DNA of 35,322 bases from a virus. Of this stretch, positions 1 through 7,433 are shown in pieces. Under the pieces are notes generated by a model, which saw only the letters and a list, made by a program, of their open reading frames with translations, made no database searches and was not told where the DNA came from. A program made the translations under genes and the position numbers. The DNA is taken from positions 1 to 35,322 of IMG/VR virus record IMGVR_UViG_3300047510_002964, one strand, 5' to 3'. How positions within the stretch are numbered: position 1 is the first letter of the stretch; every line of letters starts with the position of its first letter.

Positions 1-1
1 C

Positions 2-1921
2 AAAGTTTATATTCTCGGTAGAGATAATACTTTAAAAAACTATATTAAGATTTTTGATGTAGTAAATATATATCAACCCGGGTTTGTGTTATCGTCTTAT
101 GCCGTAGCCCCAGGTACAACAAATACTCAATTTGCGTTTAACCCTGAAACAAATTACTTATATTACACCTCTTTAGACCCAGGTACTGGTTTTCAAGAAA
201 TTTACGCATACAATCTCAATACTCAAAATACCCCTCTTTCAACTGCTAAAACAAGATTTACATCAAATATCGGTACACCTGAGATTAAAAAGCTTTTTAT
301 CAATAACAATTACCTGTATGCTCAAGTTAACGATCCGAGCATATTAGCTATTTTTAATATTACAAATCCGTCAACAATAACCTTTACCGGTTCTTGTAAT
401 TTGCTCAGTAGAGACGTTGTTGGTATTTACAACAATCATGTTATAACTAAAACTACAACTTTAACCAGCGGTGGTTATAAAGATCTAGTAGGGTTAATCG
501 ATACGGTAACAAAACAAGTACCGTATATACTCAATGAAGTACCTTTAGACGACGTTGGCTCTACATACACTAACGTAGCACAATACGACAAATATCTTTA
601 TCGTACTGCGGAAAATTACAGCACTTCAGCAAGTAGAATTTATTTTTATGACTTGTATAACTTTTTTAAGACGCCTTTTGTTTCGACCCTCTCTCAAATT
701 GTTTCGACAAAACTACAAGGGTATGAAAATTTAGGTAACAAAAATCTTTCAAATGGTCGACTATATATAGCTTCAACAGGCCAGACAATTGAAGGGTCCC
801 TAAATCAATACCCGAAGGGTTACAGTGTTTGGGATTTTACAAATATATATCAACCTGCGTCAGCTTATTTTTGGAACGATACAGAAAACGATAAGGGTCC
901 TGGTAAAATTATTTACAATAGTCAAGGAGCATTACTTGCAGAAACATCTACGCTTTCTTCGCTACAAATTTTCTACACTTACAATGCGAATTTTGATAGT
1001 GCTCGAATAAATCAGATTTATAGCAATACATTCGAAACATATGCTTTAAACACAGAAAACATTAGTTATATTAACGCCACCGGTGGTAGTTTAACAGCTA
1101 CAAGTATAAAATCTAATGACGTTTTACCAGTTTTACCTGTACCTCGTATTTTGCTGAGTGATACAACTCAACTACATTACGCCACGGTACCGTTAGGTAC
1201 TACTAATATATCCGCAGCCGGGGCTTTTACATTAGAACGTGCTCCAAAACTACAAACCTGCGATCTCACCCAAGAAACACTCGGTAAGTATAAAATTTTT
1301 CTCGAAATGGGTATCTTTAAAAAGAGAAAAAGAAACGTACCTAAAGGCCGTTTAAAAAGTAATTATAGTTTTGTTGTACCTGACGGTGAAAATAGCACAA
1401 TAATGAACGGTCATTGGACGAGAAGTAGTAATGACCAATATAACGTAACATCGAATATTGCTCGACGAACTAATTATGTCGAAATCACCGCTCTAAACAG
1501 AATTATAGATATATCTCATTTGCTTGACCTACATTTAAAGGAAAGTCTTGTTGCGTTTTTACCTACAAGCGCTACAAGTGTTACCGATTATGATTATTTA
1601 CCTTTATTGAGACCGTTTGGTTATGATAGTGGTGCTAATAAAGTACTATCTTCTAACCCGAGATACCCATACGCAAGAGTATACAGACCTTTATATGTAG
1701 CTTTTCGTTATATTGCCTGGTTACCTGATGCGAACAATTCTAAAGGGCAAGTATTAACCGGGCCTCTAAGCCCTACTATACGGATTGCTAACAAATATTT
1801 TCCTTTTTATACAGACCATTATGCAAGTAGCATGAAAGGGTTTCCAGTTGCGAGTATTTCACCCTACTATCAACAAGATCTTAATTTGTATAAAAATACA
1901 TTTACATGCAAATTTAATTAG
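2..1921 (+). CDS. Tail fibre/appendage protein with beta-propeller-like repeats, 5'-truncated
   Basis: The frame is open from base 2 to the stop at 1921, so the gene starts before the window and about 639 residues are visible; a GTG at 86 is probably internal. The N-terminal two thirds carries repeats such as KIFDVVNIYQPG and VWDFTNIYQP, which resemble LVIVD-type propeller blades (inference). The repeat shows in the DNA too: near-identical stretches around 61-80 and 839-858. The C-terminal part has a basic patch (KKRKRN near codon 438) and no domain I recognise. The protein is rich in Asn, Thr, Ser and Tyr, as usual for phage fibres. The stop codon is followed at once by a structured RNA element. 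An appendage role is inferred from composition and from the fibre gene that follows; no function is proven. Confidence 0.6.
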   Translation, partial: KVYILGRDNTLKNYIKIFDVVNIYQPGFVLSSYAVAPGTTNTQFAFNPETNYLYYTSLDPGTGFQEIYAYNLNTQNTPLSTAKTRFTSNIGTPEIKKLFINNNYLYAQVNDPSILAIFNITNPSTITFTGSCNLLSRDVVGIYNNHVITKTTTLTSGGYKDLVGLIDTVTKQVPYILNEVPLDDVGSTYTNVAQYDKYLYRTAENYSTSASRIYFYDLYNFFKTPFVSTLSQIVSTKLQGYENLGNKNLSNGRLYIASTGQTIEGSLNQYPKGYSVWDFTNIYQPASAYFWNDTENDKGPGKIIYNSQGALLAETSTLSSLQIFYTYNANFDSARINQIYSNTFETYALNTENISYINATGGSLTATSIKSNDVLPVLPVPRILLSDTTQLHYATVPLGTTNISAAGAFTLERAPKLQTCDLTQETLGKYKIFLEMGIFKKRKRNVPKGRLKSNYSFVVPDGENSTIMNGHWTRSSNDQYNVTSNIARRTNYVEITALNRIIDISHLLDLHLKESLVAFLPTSATSVTDYDYLPLLRPFGYDSGANKVLSSNPRYPYARVYRPLYVAFRYIAWLPDANNSKGQVLTGPLSPTIRIANKYFPFYTDHYASSMKGFPVASISPYYQQDLNLYKNTFTCKFN

Positions 1922-1923
1922 AT

Positions 1924-2144
1924 GAGTTCTTTGAGCGCCTACTAGAACACGCATCGTTCTGCGGAACGGTGTTAAGTGCAGAAATGGGTCTTAAATACGA
2001 AGTCGTGGATTAAATTCCAACACTTTACGGATTTGTCTTACGGGAGCAACTGAGGTCACGGCCGAGGTCCCGGGGCAATGATGTAGGTGCGACTTTGTGA
2101 CCTGGCGGTAATACCGCACCGAGCAACGGGCGCTCAAAGAACTT
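1924..2144 (+). ncRNA. Candidate structured RNA, unknown class
   Basis: The 244 bases between two fibre genes have no ORF and are visibly richer in G+C than their surroundings. The ends pair: 1925-1939 is perfectly complementary to 2129-2143 (15 bp, core TTTGAGCGCC with GGCGCTCAAA). Inside are a hairpin 1955-1968 closed by C(TGCG)G, a UNCG-type loop that is stable only if the plus strand is the RNA; a helix AACAC 1946-1950 with GTGTT 1969-1973; a helix GGTCAC 2054-2059 with GTGACC 2097-2102; and a hairpin GCGGT-AAT-ACCGC 2105-2117. It starts two bases after a stop codon and ends just before a late promoter at 2148. It lacks group I P7, group II domain V, tRNA and tmRNA hallmarks. It could be a 3'-UTR-derived RNA, a ribozyme or a processing element. 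Confidence 0.6.
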
Positions 2145-2147
2145 ATC

Positions 2148-2155
2148 TATAAATA
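2148..2155 (+). promoter_or_regulatory. T4-type late promoter
   Basis: Exact TATAAATA, 9 nt before the ATG of the repeat fibre gene at 2165. With T4 late-promoter geometry, transcription would start about 3-4 nt before the ATG. Confidence 0.75.
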
Positions 2156-2164
2156 TTATAAAGA

Positions 2165-3283
2165 ATGAATTCATATTATACAGATCTAGAAAAAATAATA
2201 CAACCGTTATCAGCTCTCACAACTGTTGTACAAAATGCATCGAGCAGTTGGGAAGAGTCTACCTTTGTACAAAATAACTTTTTAACGCTTTCGGGAGGTA
2301 TAGTTACTGGAAACTTAACAATAACAGGTAACGTATCAGCTATTAATTTAAGAACCTCTTTTAATACTGGTTCAGCAGGAGCAGATTACAGTTTTGCAGA
2401 AGGGAGTAGTACAACAGCTTCAGGAGTAGCAAGCCATGCAGAAGGAAGTAGTACAACAGCTTCAGGAGTAGCAAGCCATGCAGAAGGGAGTAGTACAACG
2501 GCCTCCGGGCAATATAGTCACGCTGAAGGTCAAAACACTTCGGCCTCCGGGCAATATAGTCATGCGGAAGGTAGATTTTCAAATGCTTCAGGGGAATATA
2601 GTCATGCGGAAGGTGTTGGAACAATAGCATCTGGAACTACAAGTCACGCTGAAGGCTCGTATAGTTTTGCTCTTGGAGATGTAAGTCATGCTGCCGGTGT
2701 ACGAGCATCTACAGGTAATTATTGTTATGTTTGGACCGACAGTCAATTAGGAACCAATTCTATTAATGTTTCTTCAACAAAAACCGGTCAATATATGGTA
2801 TCGGCCTCAGGGGGAGTATTTATACCGGGTAAATTTGGTATAGGTACTGATTCTGTTGCTAATGCTTTAACGGTTGCGGGTAATATTTCTGCGGCCGGTG
2901 CAGGTCTCTTTAACGGTGCCACTATTTTTGGAGATGCTACTATCACCGGTAACGCTTCTATAAGTTCCGCAACCTTCGGGAACAATACTAATTCTAACGG
3001 TGTAATTGTATTTTCAAATAGCTCATATGGGGATGAAATAGGTTTTATTGGAGATGACGATATGGTTTTAGCTATAAGACGGAGTATCGGAGGAGGTAAA
3101 ATATATGAATACGGTGGCGGAAACCCGGGCAATGCTAACCTATCTCTATCTGCTAATAACACAGAGTCTTGTTTTAACATCAACAGTTTACTAGTTGTAT
3201 TACCTAACCTACCTACTTCATCTACCGGTTTACCTACAGGCGCTCTATGGAACGATGCAGGTACAGTAAAGATTAAACTATAA
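2165..3283 (+). CDS. Trimeric fibre protein with YadA-head-like SHAEG repeats
   Basis: 372 aa. A short N-terminal region, probably for virion attachment, contains a predicted helix and the motif LTLSGGIVTGNLTITGNVSA (residues 40-59), a pattern common in phage fibre shafts. Residues 76-173 are seven 14-residue units of the type SHAEGSSTTASGVA, which resemble the left-handed beta-roll of trimeric autotransporter (YadA) heads. The last unit grades into a variable tip (residues about 174-372) with further GNISAAGAGLF-like shaft motifs. There is no clear S74 chaperone domain at the C-terminus. The gene has its own late promoter and follows a structured RNA. A trimeric tail or whisker fibre for host contact is likely; the receptor is unknown. 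Confidence 0.7.
   Translation: MNSYYTDLEKIIQPLSALTTVVQNASSSWEESTFVQNNFLTLSGGIVTGNLTITGNVSAINLRTSFNTGSAGADYSFAEGSSTTASGVASHAEGSSTTASGVASHAEGSSTTASGQYSHAEGQNTSASGQYSHAEGRFSNASGEYSHAEGVGTIASGTTSHAEGSYSFALGDVSHAAGVRASTGNYCYVWTDSQLGTNSINVSSTKTGQYMVSASGGVFIPGKFGIGTDSVANALTVAGNISAAGAGLFNGATIFGDATITGNASISSATFGNNTNSNGVIVFSNSSYGDEIGFIGDDDMVLAIRRSIGGGKIYEYGGGNPGNANLSLSANNTESCFNINSLLVVLPNLPTSSTGLPTGALWNDAGTVKIKL
2390..2683 (+). repeat. Seven tandem 42-bp coding repeats
   Basis: Each unit encodes one 14-residue SHAEG repeat. The first three units are nearly identical at the nucleotide level (agtagtacaacagcttcagg recurs), while the later ones have diverged. Such an array can expand or contract by recombination and change fibre length. 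Confidence 0.85.
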
Positions 3284-3284
3284 C

Positions 3285-3312
3285 TTGATTATTAAAAAAT
3301 ATAACGTATTAT
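3285..3312 (+). promoter_or_regulatory. Sigma70-like promoter candidate before queC
   Basis: TTGATT (3285-3290), 16-nt spacer, TATTAT (3307-3312), with the ATG at 3319, so transcription would start about at the start codon. No late motif is present here. The sequence is AT-rich, so chance matches are possible. Confidence 0.35.
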
Positions 3313-3318
3313 TATGAT

Positions 3319-4041
3319 ATGTCTAAATGCGTAGTTATTTACTCCGGTGGTATGGACTCAACAGTCATACTACATCATTGCATAGAGGAATTTGACGAAG
3401 TTTATTGTTTAACATACAATTACAATCAGCGTCATAAAAAAGAGATTGATAGAGCTCTAGATTATACAACTGACCTGGGTGTTGGTGAAGAACAAAAGAT
3501 TAAACAACATATTATAGTTGATCTGGGATTTTATAGTAAATTAGCTTCTGCTTCTGCTCTTACAAATAACTCTATCAATGTACCGAAGATGAAAGATGTT
3601 ATCGGGGATCCGCAAAACCTTTCTTACGTACCTAATCGAAATATGGTAATGTTATCGATTGCAGCAGGCTATGCTGAGAGTGTAGGTGCTAAACATATTG
3701 TTTACGGAGCTGCTCAGGCCGATAATATGTCTGGCTTTTGGGATTGTACAAATGAGTTTTTAGATAATATTAATAGTTGTTTAGCTCTTAATCGTAGAAA
3801 CGGTATATCAGTTATTGCGCCTTTAATTGATATGTCGAAGATGCAGATTATTAATTACGGTACTAAGCTTGGAGTTAAGTTTGATAAGACGTGGACTTGT
3901 TATAATGGACAAGCAGTATCGTGCGGGGAATGTCCGGCTTGTTCAGCTCGTATTAAAGGCTTTATCGATGCTAATCTTATTGACCCGCTTCCTTATAGTC
4001 GAGATATCGACTGGCAAAAATACAATTGTAAAGCTATATAA
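3319..4041 (+). CDS. queC: 7-cyano-7-deazaguanine (preQ0) synthase QueC
   Basis: 240 aa, the usual length for QueC. The family makes preQ0 from 7-carboxy-7-deazaguanine, ammonia and ATP. Visible hallmarks are the N-terminal PP-loop SGGMDST (residues 9-15) for ATP, the family stretch SYVPNRNMVMLSIAAGYAES, a DNMSGFWDCTNEF segment where cellular enzymes usually have YPDCR, and the zinc site Cys194, Cys202, Cys205 and Cys208 in CYNGQAVSCGECPACSAR. All catalytic elements look intact. The next gene, 5 nt downstream, is a class II glutaminase, so the pair resembles an unfused Gat-QueC. In phages preQ0 and its amidino product are known as DNA modifications (7-deazaguanines) that block host restriction; use here in DNA rather than tRNA is inference. 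FolE, QueD, QueE and a DpdA-type transglycosylase are not in this window. Confidence 0.92.
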   Translation: MSKCVVIYSGGMDSTVILHHCIEEFDEVYCLTYNYNQRHKKEIDRALDYTTDLGVGEEQKIKQHIIVDLGFYSKLASASALTNNSINVPKMKDVIGDPQNLSYVPNRNMVMLSIAAGYAESVGAKHIVYGAAQADNMSGFWDCTNEFLDNINSCLALNRRNGISVIAPLIDMSKMQIINYGTKLGVKFDKTWTCYNGQAVSCGECPACSARIKGFIDANLIDPLPYSRDIDWQKYNCKAI

Positions 4042-4046
4042 TAGAT

Positions 4047-4679
4047 ATGTGCGGAATTGCTGGAGCTCCTTCATTTGATAAAGCCTTTGAGTTGTACGAA
4101 AAGAACCTTGAACGTGGTTGTTTTGCTTCTGGTTTTGTCGGTCTCTTAAAAGACGGTAATGAAATCGTTTGTACACGACGCCCTGGTAGATACGATAAGG
4201 ACAAACTAAAACAAACTATTGGCACTGACGATATAACTTATTGTTTATTTCACTCCCGTGCTCCAACAAATACAGGGGAACAAACTTGGAGCCCTGAAAC
4301 AACTCATCCTTTTGCAGTAGCAGAATATTTTGTGGCCCAAAATGGTATCATTACTAACTTTAAAGACTTCCCTGAGGCAGAAGGTTTACTAGTAGATACT
4401 TCTATAATACCGGTACACCTCAATAACAATAACGGAGATATTTCAAAAACTTATTCAGCTTATCAAGGACTACTAACAAGCTGGATACTTAACGTTTTAA
4501 CAAAAAGAATTTATATCGTGAAAGCAGGTAGCTCTCTACACGTCGATCAAGATTCGTTTTCTTCTTTAGAGTTTAAAGACTCAAAACCTGTAGAAGCAGA
4601 CGGAGTAATTTATACCTATCAAGATAAATCCTTAACTGTTATCGATTCGTTTTCTTACAATAACCCATATTTCGTATGA
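4047..4679 (+). CDS. Class II glutamine amidotransferase (Ntn glutaminase)
   Basis: 210 aa. It starts MCGIAG, so removing Met would expose the nucleophile Cys2 typical of GlmS/PurF-type Ntn glutaminases. Other family residues are in order: Arg71 in HSRAPT (glutamine carboxylate), Asn99-Gly100 in QNGIITNF (oxyanion hole) and Asp117 near LLVDTS (glutamine binding). There is no synthase domain; the protein is glutaminase only and must feed ammonia to a partner. The adjacent QueC is the obvious candidate. In Crenarchaeota and in phage 9g a glutaminase fused to QueC (Gat-QueC) is linked to archaeosine-type G+ formation, so this may be the split equivalent (inference). The stop overlaps the next start (ATGA at 4676), indicating co-translation. 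Another amidotransferase partner cannot be excluded. Confidence 0.8.
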   Translation: MCGIAGAPSFDKAFELYEKNLERGCFASGFVGLLKDGNEIVCTRRPGRYDKDKLKQTIGTDDITYCLFHSRAPTNTGEQTWSPETTHPFAVAEYFVAQNGIITNFKDFPEAEGLLVDTSIIPVHLNNNNGDISKTYSAYQGLLTSWILNVLTKRIYIVKAGSSLHVDQDSFSSLEFKDSKPVEADGVIYTYQDKSLTVIDSFSYNNPYFV

Positions 4680-5356
4680 AGAAAAAAATACTATTAGTAA
4701 CATCAACACGTTGCAAAACTCTTGAAGAGTTCGCAAAAAAACCTATTAGCAAATCTCTAAATAAGCTTTGTGAGTATTACGATAGAAAAGATTTTGATTT
4801 TCATGTTATAAAAGATAATACAGAAGGTCTTTCCAAAAAGTATAATGAATTTTTAACAGAACAATATAGAGACTGTATTGTTGTTTTTGTACACGATGAT
4901 GTAATTATTAGGGATCTTTTCTTTGTTGAACATCTTCGTAAATCTCCTTATACGGTTACAGGTTTAGCAGGCACCGCAAAAATTAATAAGAATGCAGAAA
5001 AAACAGCCTGGCACTTAATGACACCTTCTCGGGAAGATATGGTCGGGGAAGTAGCCCATATAAGAGATAATCAAATTTGGACAACTGTTTTCGGTTTAAC
5101 ACAAAGCCCAGCATTAATAATTGATGGTGTTTTTATAGCTGTTAACGTAGAAGAAATATTAAAAACGTCAGCTCGTTTTAATGAAGAGTTTAATTGGCAT
5201 CATTATGATATGGCTTTTTGTTTAGAGTGTGTTAAAGAAAATGTTCGTATAGGGGTAATGCCTATTGCTATTATACATTACGGGTTAGGGGACAGTATGA
5301 TGTCTACGGAGTGGGAAAACAGTTCTAAAAAATTTAAAGAAGTTTATTTGAAATAG
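4676..5356 (+). CDS. Glycosyltransferase-like protein (GT2-type, GT-A fold)
   Basis: 226 aa. The N-terminus MKKKILLVTSTR is a beta-strand start. A YNEFL segment (56-60) is followed by FVHDDVIIRD (71-80), which fits the acidic metal/nucleotide-sugar motif of GT-A enzymes of the PF13712-like group. The C-terminal HHYDMAFCLECVKENVRIG and IIHYG segment fits the late acceptor/base region of that group. It overlaps the amidotransferase stop by 4 nt and lies in the queC operon, so it could act on modified DNA or on a virion or cell-surface glycan. Donor and acceptor cannot be read from sequence. It is one of three unrelated-looking glycosyltransferases in this window. Confidence 0.6.
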   Translation: MKKKILLVTSTRCKTLEEFAKKPISKSLNKLCEYYDRKDFDFHVIKDNTEGLSKKYNEFLTEQYRDCIVVFVHDDVIIRDLFFVEHLRKSPYTVTGLAGTAKINKNAEKTAWHLMTPSREDMVGEVAHIRDNQIWTTVFGLTQSPALIIDGVFIAVNVEEILKTSARFNEEFNWHHYDMAFCLECVKENVRIGVMPIAIIHYGLGDSMMSTEWENSSKKFKEVYLK

Positions 5357-5375
5357 TTTTTATATAACATATAAT
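5348..5375 (+). promoter_or_regulatory. Sigma70-like promoter candidate before the DUF366 gene
   Basis: TTGAAA (5348-5353), 16-nt spacer, exact TATAAT (5370-5375), ATG at 5382. Transcription would again start at or next to the start codon. The -35 box overlaps the end of the glycosyltransferase gene. Confidence 0.5.
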
Positions 5376-5381
5376 AATATT

Positions 5382-5945
5382 ATGATCATTAAAAAAGACA
5401 TATACAACGGGGATGACATTCATCAAAGATTTGCATATCAATATTTTAGAGATAAGGTTCTACCTACAGGTAATATTGTTGCGTTTAGAGCACCAATGCA
5501 GGTTACAGATAACCTAGTAGACCTTGAAGATGCTTTAAATAAAGATTTTATCTATAGTGAAGATGCTGTTAACTTTATTATTGAGATTCCTAATATTGAT
5601 CTATTTGGAGGTGTTTGCTTTCAAAGATTGTTAATGGCTCAAATCGGTTCGTTACTCTGTGGTAAATTCCTAGAAGGTACTGACGGTTACGTTGATGGAG
5701 ACGACATAATGATTAAGGCTGGAGATGAATATAAAAAAGCATCTGTAAGTATTGCATGCCAAAAAAATAATGCCGTATTAATACACATCGGGGTAAATAT
5801 AAAAGCCGGGGACAAAGCCCCAGAGTTTGCATACTCTACAAATCTTGACGATGAGAAAGCAGAAGAGTTTATGAAAAATGTTATTGAGATGTTTTATATG
5901 ATGTCTCGAGATATTTTTGTGGCTACAACAAAAACTATTGTTTAA
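5382..5945 (+). CDS. DUF366 family protein
   Basis: 187 aa. The pattern GNIVAFRAP, VDLEDALN, NFIIEI, FQRLLMAQIGSLL, VDGDDIMIK, ASVSIACQK and VLIHIGVNI follows, in order, the conserved blocks I remember for DUF366 (PF04017), a small uncharacterised family of archaea and bacteria. No catalytic function is established for it as far as I know. The gene follows the QueC-amidotransferase-glycosyltransferase group but has its own sigma70-like promoter, and its stop overlaps the next start (5945). Its closeness to a 7-deazaguanine gene pair may hint at a link with nucleotide or base modification, but this is only context. Confidence 0.6.
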   Translation: MIIKKDIYNGDDIHQRFAYQYFRDKVLPTGNIVAFRAPMQVTDNLVDLEDALNKDFIYSEDAVNFIIEIPNIDLFGGVCFQRLLMAQIGSLLCGKFLEGTDGYVDGDDIMIKAGDEYKKASVSIACQKNNAVLIHIGVNIKAGDKAPEFAYSTNLDDEKAEEFMKNVIEMFYMMSRDIFVATTKTIV

Positions 5946-6295
5946 TGCTTTTTGATTATCTAAAAGATATAATCGTAAATAAAAAAGGTACTATTCCGTT
6001 GTTTGAATATGTACCTTTTTTAATAAACCGCTGGCTTTCATTTATAAGCCCTCAAGTTTGTAGTGTGTTAAACGAAACAGTAAATAAAAATTACTTTTTA
6101 GATAAAGAAATGCACTATAAGTTTTTACTTACAGCATTCCCTAAACAAAAATTTATGTCAAAAATAACCTATATCAAAAAAGTTAAAAATATCGATATAG
6201 AAAAAGACACAAATATAAATATGTTGGCTAAAGGTAGAGAACAATCAACAAGGGAAGTAAAAATGTTGCTTGAGTTTAGCAAACAAATGTCATAA
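5945..6295 (+). CDS. gp62-like clamp-loader small subunit
   Basis: 116 aa, shorter than T4 gp62 (187 aa) but near the size I recall in marine T4-like phages. The N-terminal third MLFDYLKDI, YVPFLINRWLSF, LNETVNKNYFLDKEMHYKFLL follows the gp62 pattern (YxPFxxNRxLS, then NExNxxxxLDKxxxxxFL). gp62 joins four gp44 ATPases to load the gp45 sliding clamp for replication and late transcription. gp44 and gp45 are not in the window. The first base overlaps the last base of the DUF366 gene. The C-terminus (KGREQSTREVKMLLEF) fits a short helix. Moderate confidence because the similarity is limited to about 60 residues. Confidence 0.6.
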   Translation: MLFDYLKDIIVNKKGTIPLFEYVPFLINRWLSFISPQVCSVLNETVNKNYFLDKEMHYKFLLTAFPKQKFMSKITYIKKVKNIDIEKDTNINMLAKGREQSTREVKMLLEFSKQMS

Positions 6296-6305
6296 ATTAA
6301 AAGAT

Positions 6306-6704
6306 ATGATTACACCTGTATTACCTCGCGAAAATAACGGCATGATAGAGCTTGATGCCTATAAAGATTGCCCGCTACCAGAAGATTATGAAATTACAGA
6401 GCTTCTAGCTGATGTAATAATGATTGAGTACGTCGACATTGCTGAAGACGGAAAGAGTTTAATTCGCAATGGTATTATCCTTCCTAGCCAGGTTGTCGAT
6501 AACAGATCATGGCGTGTTGCTAAGGTTAAACTAGCTGGTCCTGATGTTAGACAAGTTAAAGTAGGAGACATAGTTATATTCCCTGGTGACAAAGGACTAC
6601 AGGCCATTCAAAAGAATGGTAAGATGAGTATATTTTTAAATGAGGCTCGTATATTTGGTATATGCAAGCCTATTAACAACCCAAATGAGACTAGGAAGGA
6701 GTAG
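6306..6704 (+). CDS. Co-chaperonin, GroES/gp31-like
   Basis: About 132 aa from the ATG at 6306; a TTG at 6270 would overlap the previous gene and is less likely. The sequence follows the GroES fold: a roof strand LLADVIMIEYVDI, mobile loop with NGIILPSQVVDN, then VAKVKLAGPDVRQVKVGDIVIFPGDKG, and the closing strand LNEARIFGICKP. T4 gp31 replaces host GroES so that GroEL can fold the large capsid protein gp23, and this window contains such a gp23. The N-terminal 30 residues (PLPEDYEITE) are extra compared with cellular GroES. It sits in a tight operon with the gp62-like gene and the next gene. Confidence 0.75.
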   Translation: MITPVLPRENNGMIELDAYKDCPLPEDYEITELLADVIMIEYVDIAEDGKSLIRNGIILPSQVVDNRSWRVAKVKLAGPDVRQVKVGDIVIFPGDKGLQAIQKNGKMSIFLNEARIFGICKPINNPNETRKE

Positions 6705-7071
6705 TTTAGCACTTTTATTACAAAAGAATGTTGTTGAGCTTAGATTTCGGCGTCGTATAAAAAAACCGGGATATAGGGATCATAGAAGAATGCTTTGTAC
6801 TAATGATATGCTTTTACTTAGATCCGCCCTCGGTACAACTATATTAAATTACAAACCACCTACAGGACCTGGGTTAAAATATAACCCGGCTGCTAAAAAC
6901 TTAATATCGGCTTGGGACATATTTTTACAAGATTATAGAATGATAAACTGTGATGAGGTAGAAGTTATTGCCACTATACAGTCAACACCAGCAGAAAAGT
7001 TTTGGCAGTACTTTAATGAAAGTATAATGCCGATGACATCTCAGCGTAAAGCACAAATTATTAATACATGA
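6685..7071 (+). CDS. Conserved T4-like phage protein of unknown function
   Basis: 128 aa from the ATG at 6685, which overlaps the co-chaperonin end by 20 nt; an in-frame ATG at 6640 would give a 65-nt overlap. The start is not decided by a ribosome-binding site. The sequence is basic at the N-terminus (RFRRRIKKPGYRDHRRM) and carries MLCTNDMLLL, LNYKPPTGPGLKYNPAAKNLI and FWQYFNESIMPM, a pattern I remember from uncharacterised proteins of cyanophages and other marine T4-like phages. No enzyme motif is apparent. Its stop overlaps the next start by 4 nt (ATGA at 7068). Confidence 0.6.
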   Translation: MRLGRSSLALLLQKNVVELRFRRRIKKPGYRDHRRMLCTNDMLLLRSALGTTILNYKPPTGPGLKYNPAAKNLISAWDIFLQDYRMINCDEVEVIATIQSTPAEKFWQYFNESIMPMTSQRKAQIINT

Positions 7072-7433
7072 ATGTAGGAATTACAGATTATATACCAGAT
7101 GAAGAATATTTTAGTCGCTTTCTACAAAATAGTATTTCCTTTCGTTTGGGTACTAAAATACTCAAAAAAGGCCGTTTGATACTTTTTAGAAGAGCACATT
7201 TCTGTATACATTTTATAGTTTTGTCCGATAAGGGTAACCGAGAGACGCTTGAGGTACCACTTCCTTTTAAAACAGATATACATTTACAAAATAATACAAT
7301 ACATTTTGATTATCGTATTACCACTTTAGCTAATAACAATAAAGAAATAGAAACTGCTTTAAGAGATATAAGAGCAAAAAGCGGTTCTCCTTCTCAGTTT
7401 TACGACAAAGTTTTAGAAATTAATATTACCTAA
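7068..7433 (+). CDS. Hypothetical protein
   Basis: 121 aa, not recognised. It has a beta-rich centre (RLILFRRAHFCIHFIVLSD, then HFDYRITTL) and an acidic-basic C-terminal helix. It is translationally coupled to the gene before it by a 4-nt ATGA overlap and is the last gene of the plus-strand metabolic/replication block. Its end overlaps the end of the convergent 1675-aa adhesin gene by 8 nt, with no terminator between them. Confidence 0.55.
   Translation: MNVGITDYIPDEEYFSRFLQNSISFRLGTKILKKGRLILFRRAHFCIHFIVLSDKGNRETLEVPLPFKTDIHLQNNTIHFDYRITTLANNNKEIETALRDIRAKSGSPSQFYDKVLEINIT

Noticed and set aside
1924-2144. tmRNA, RNase P RNA or group I/II intron
   Set aside because: No CCA end, no tag ORF, no P4 signature, and neither a P7 pair nor a domain V hairpin could be found.
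2390-2683. CRISPR array
   Set aside because: The 42-bp units have no spacers and are coding repeats in one frame of a fibre protein.
2361-3183. Minus-strand ORFs opposite the repeat fibre
   Set aside because: They arise from the repeat units read backwards and have repetitive composition without any gene signals.
3319-4041. QueC for host tRNA queuosine
   Set aside because: A neighbouring glutaminase and a phage setting make DNA modification more likely, though a tRNA role is not excluded.
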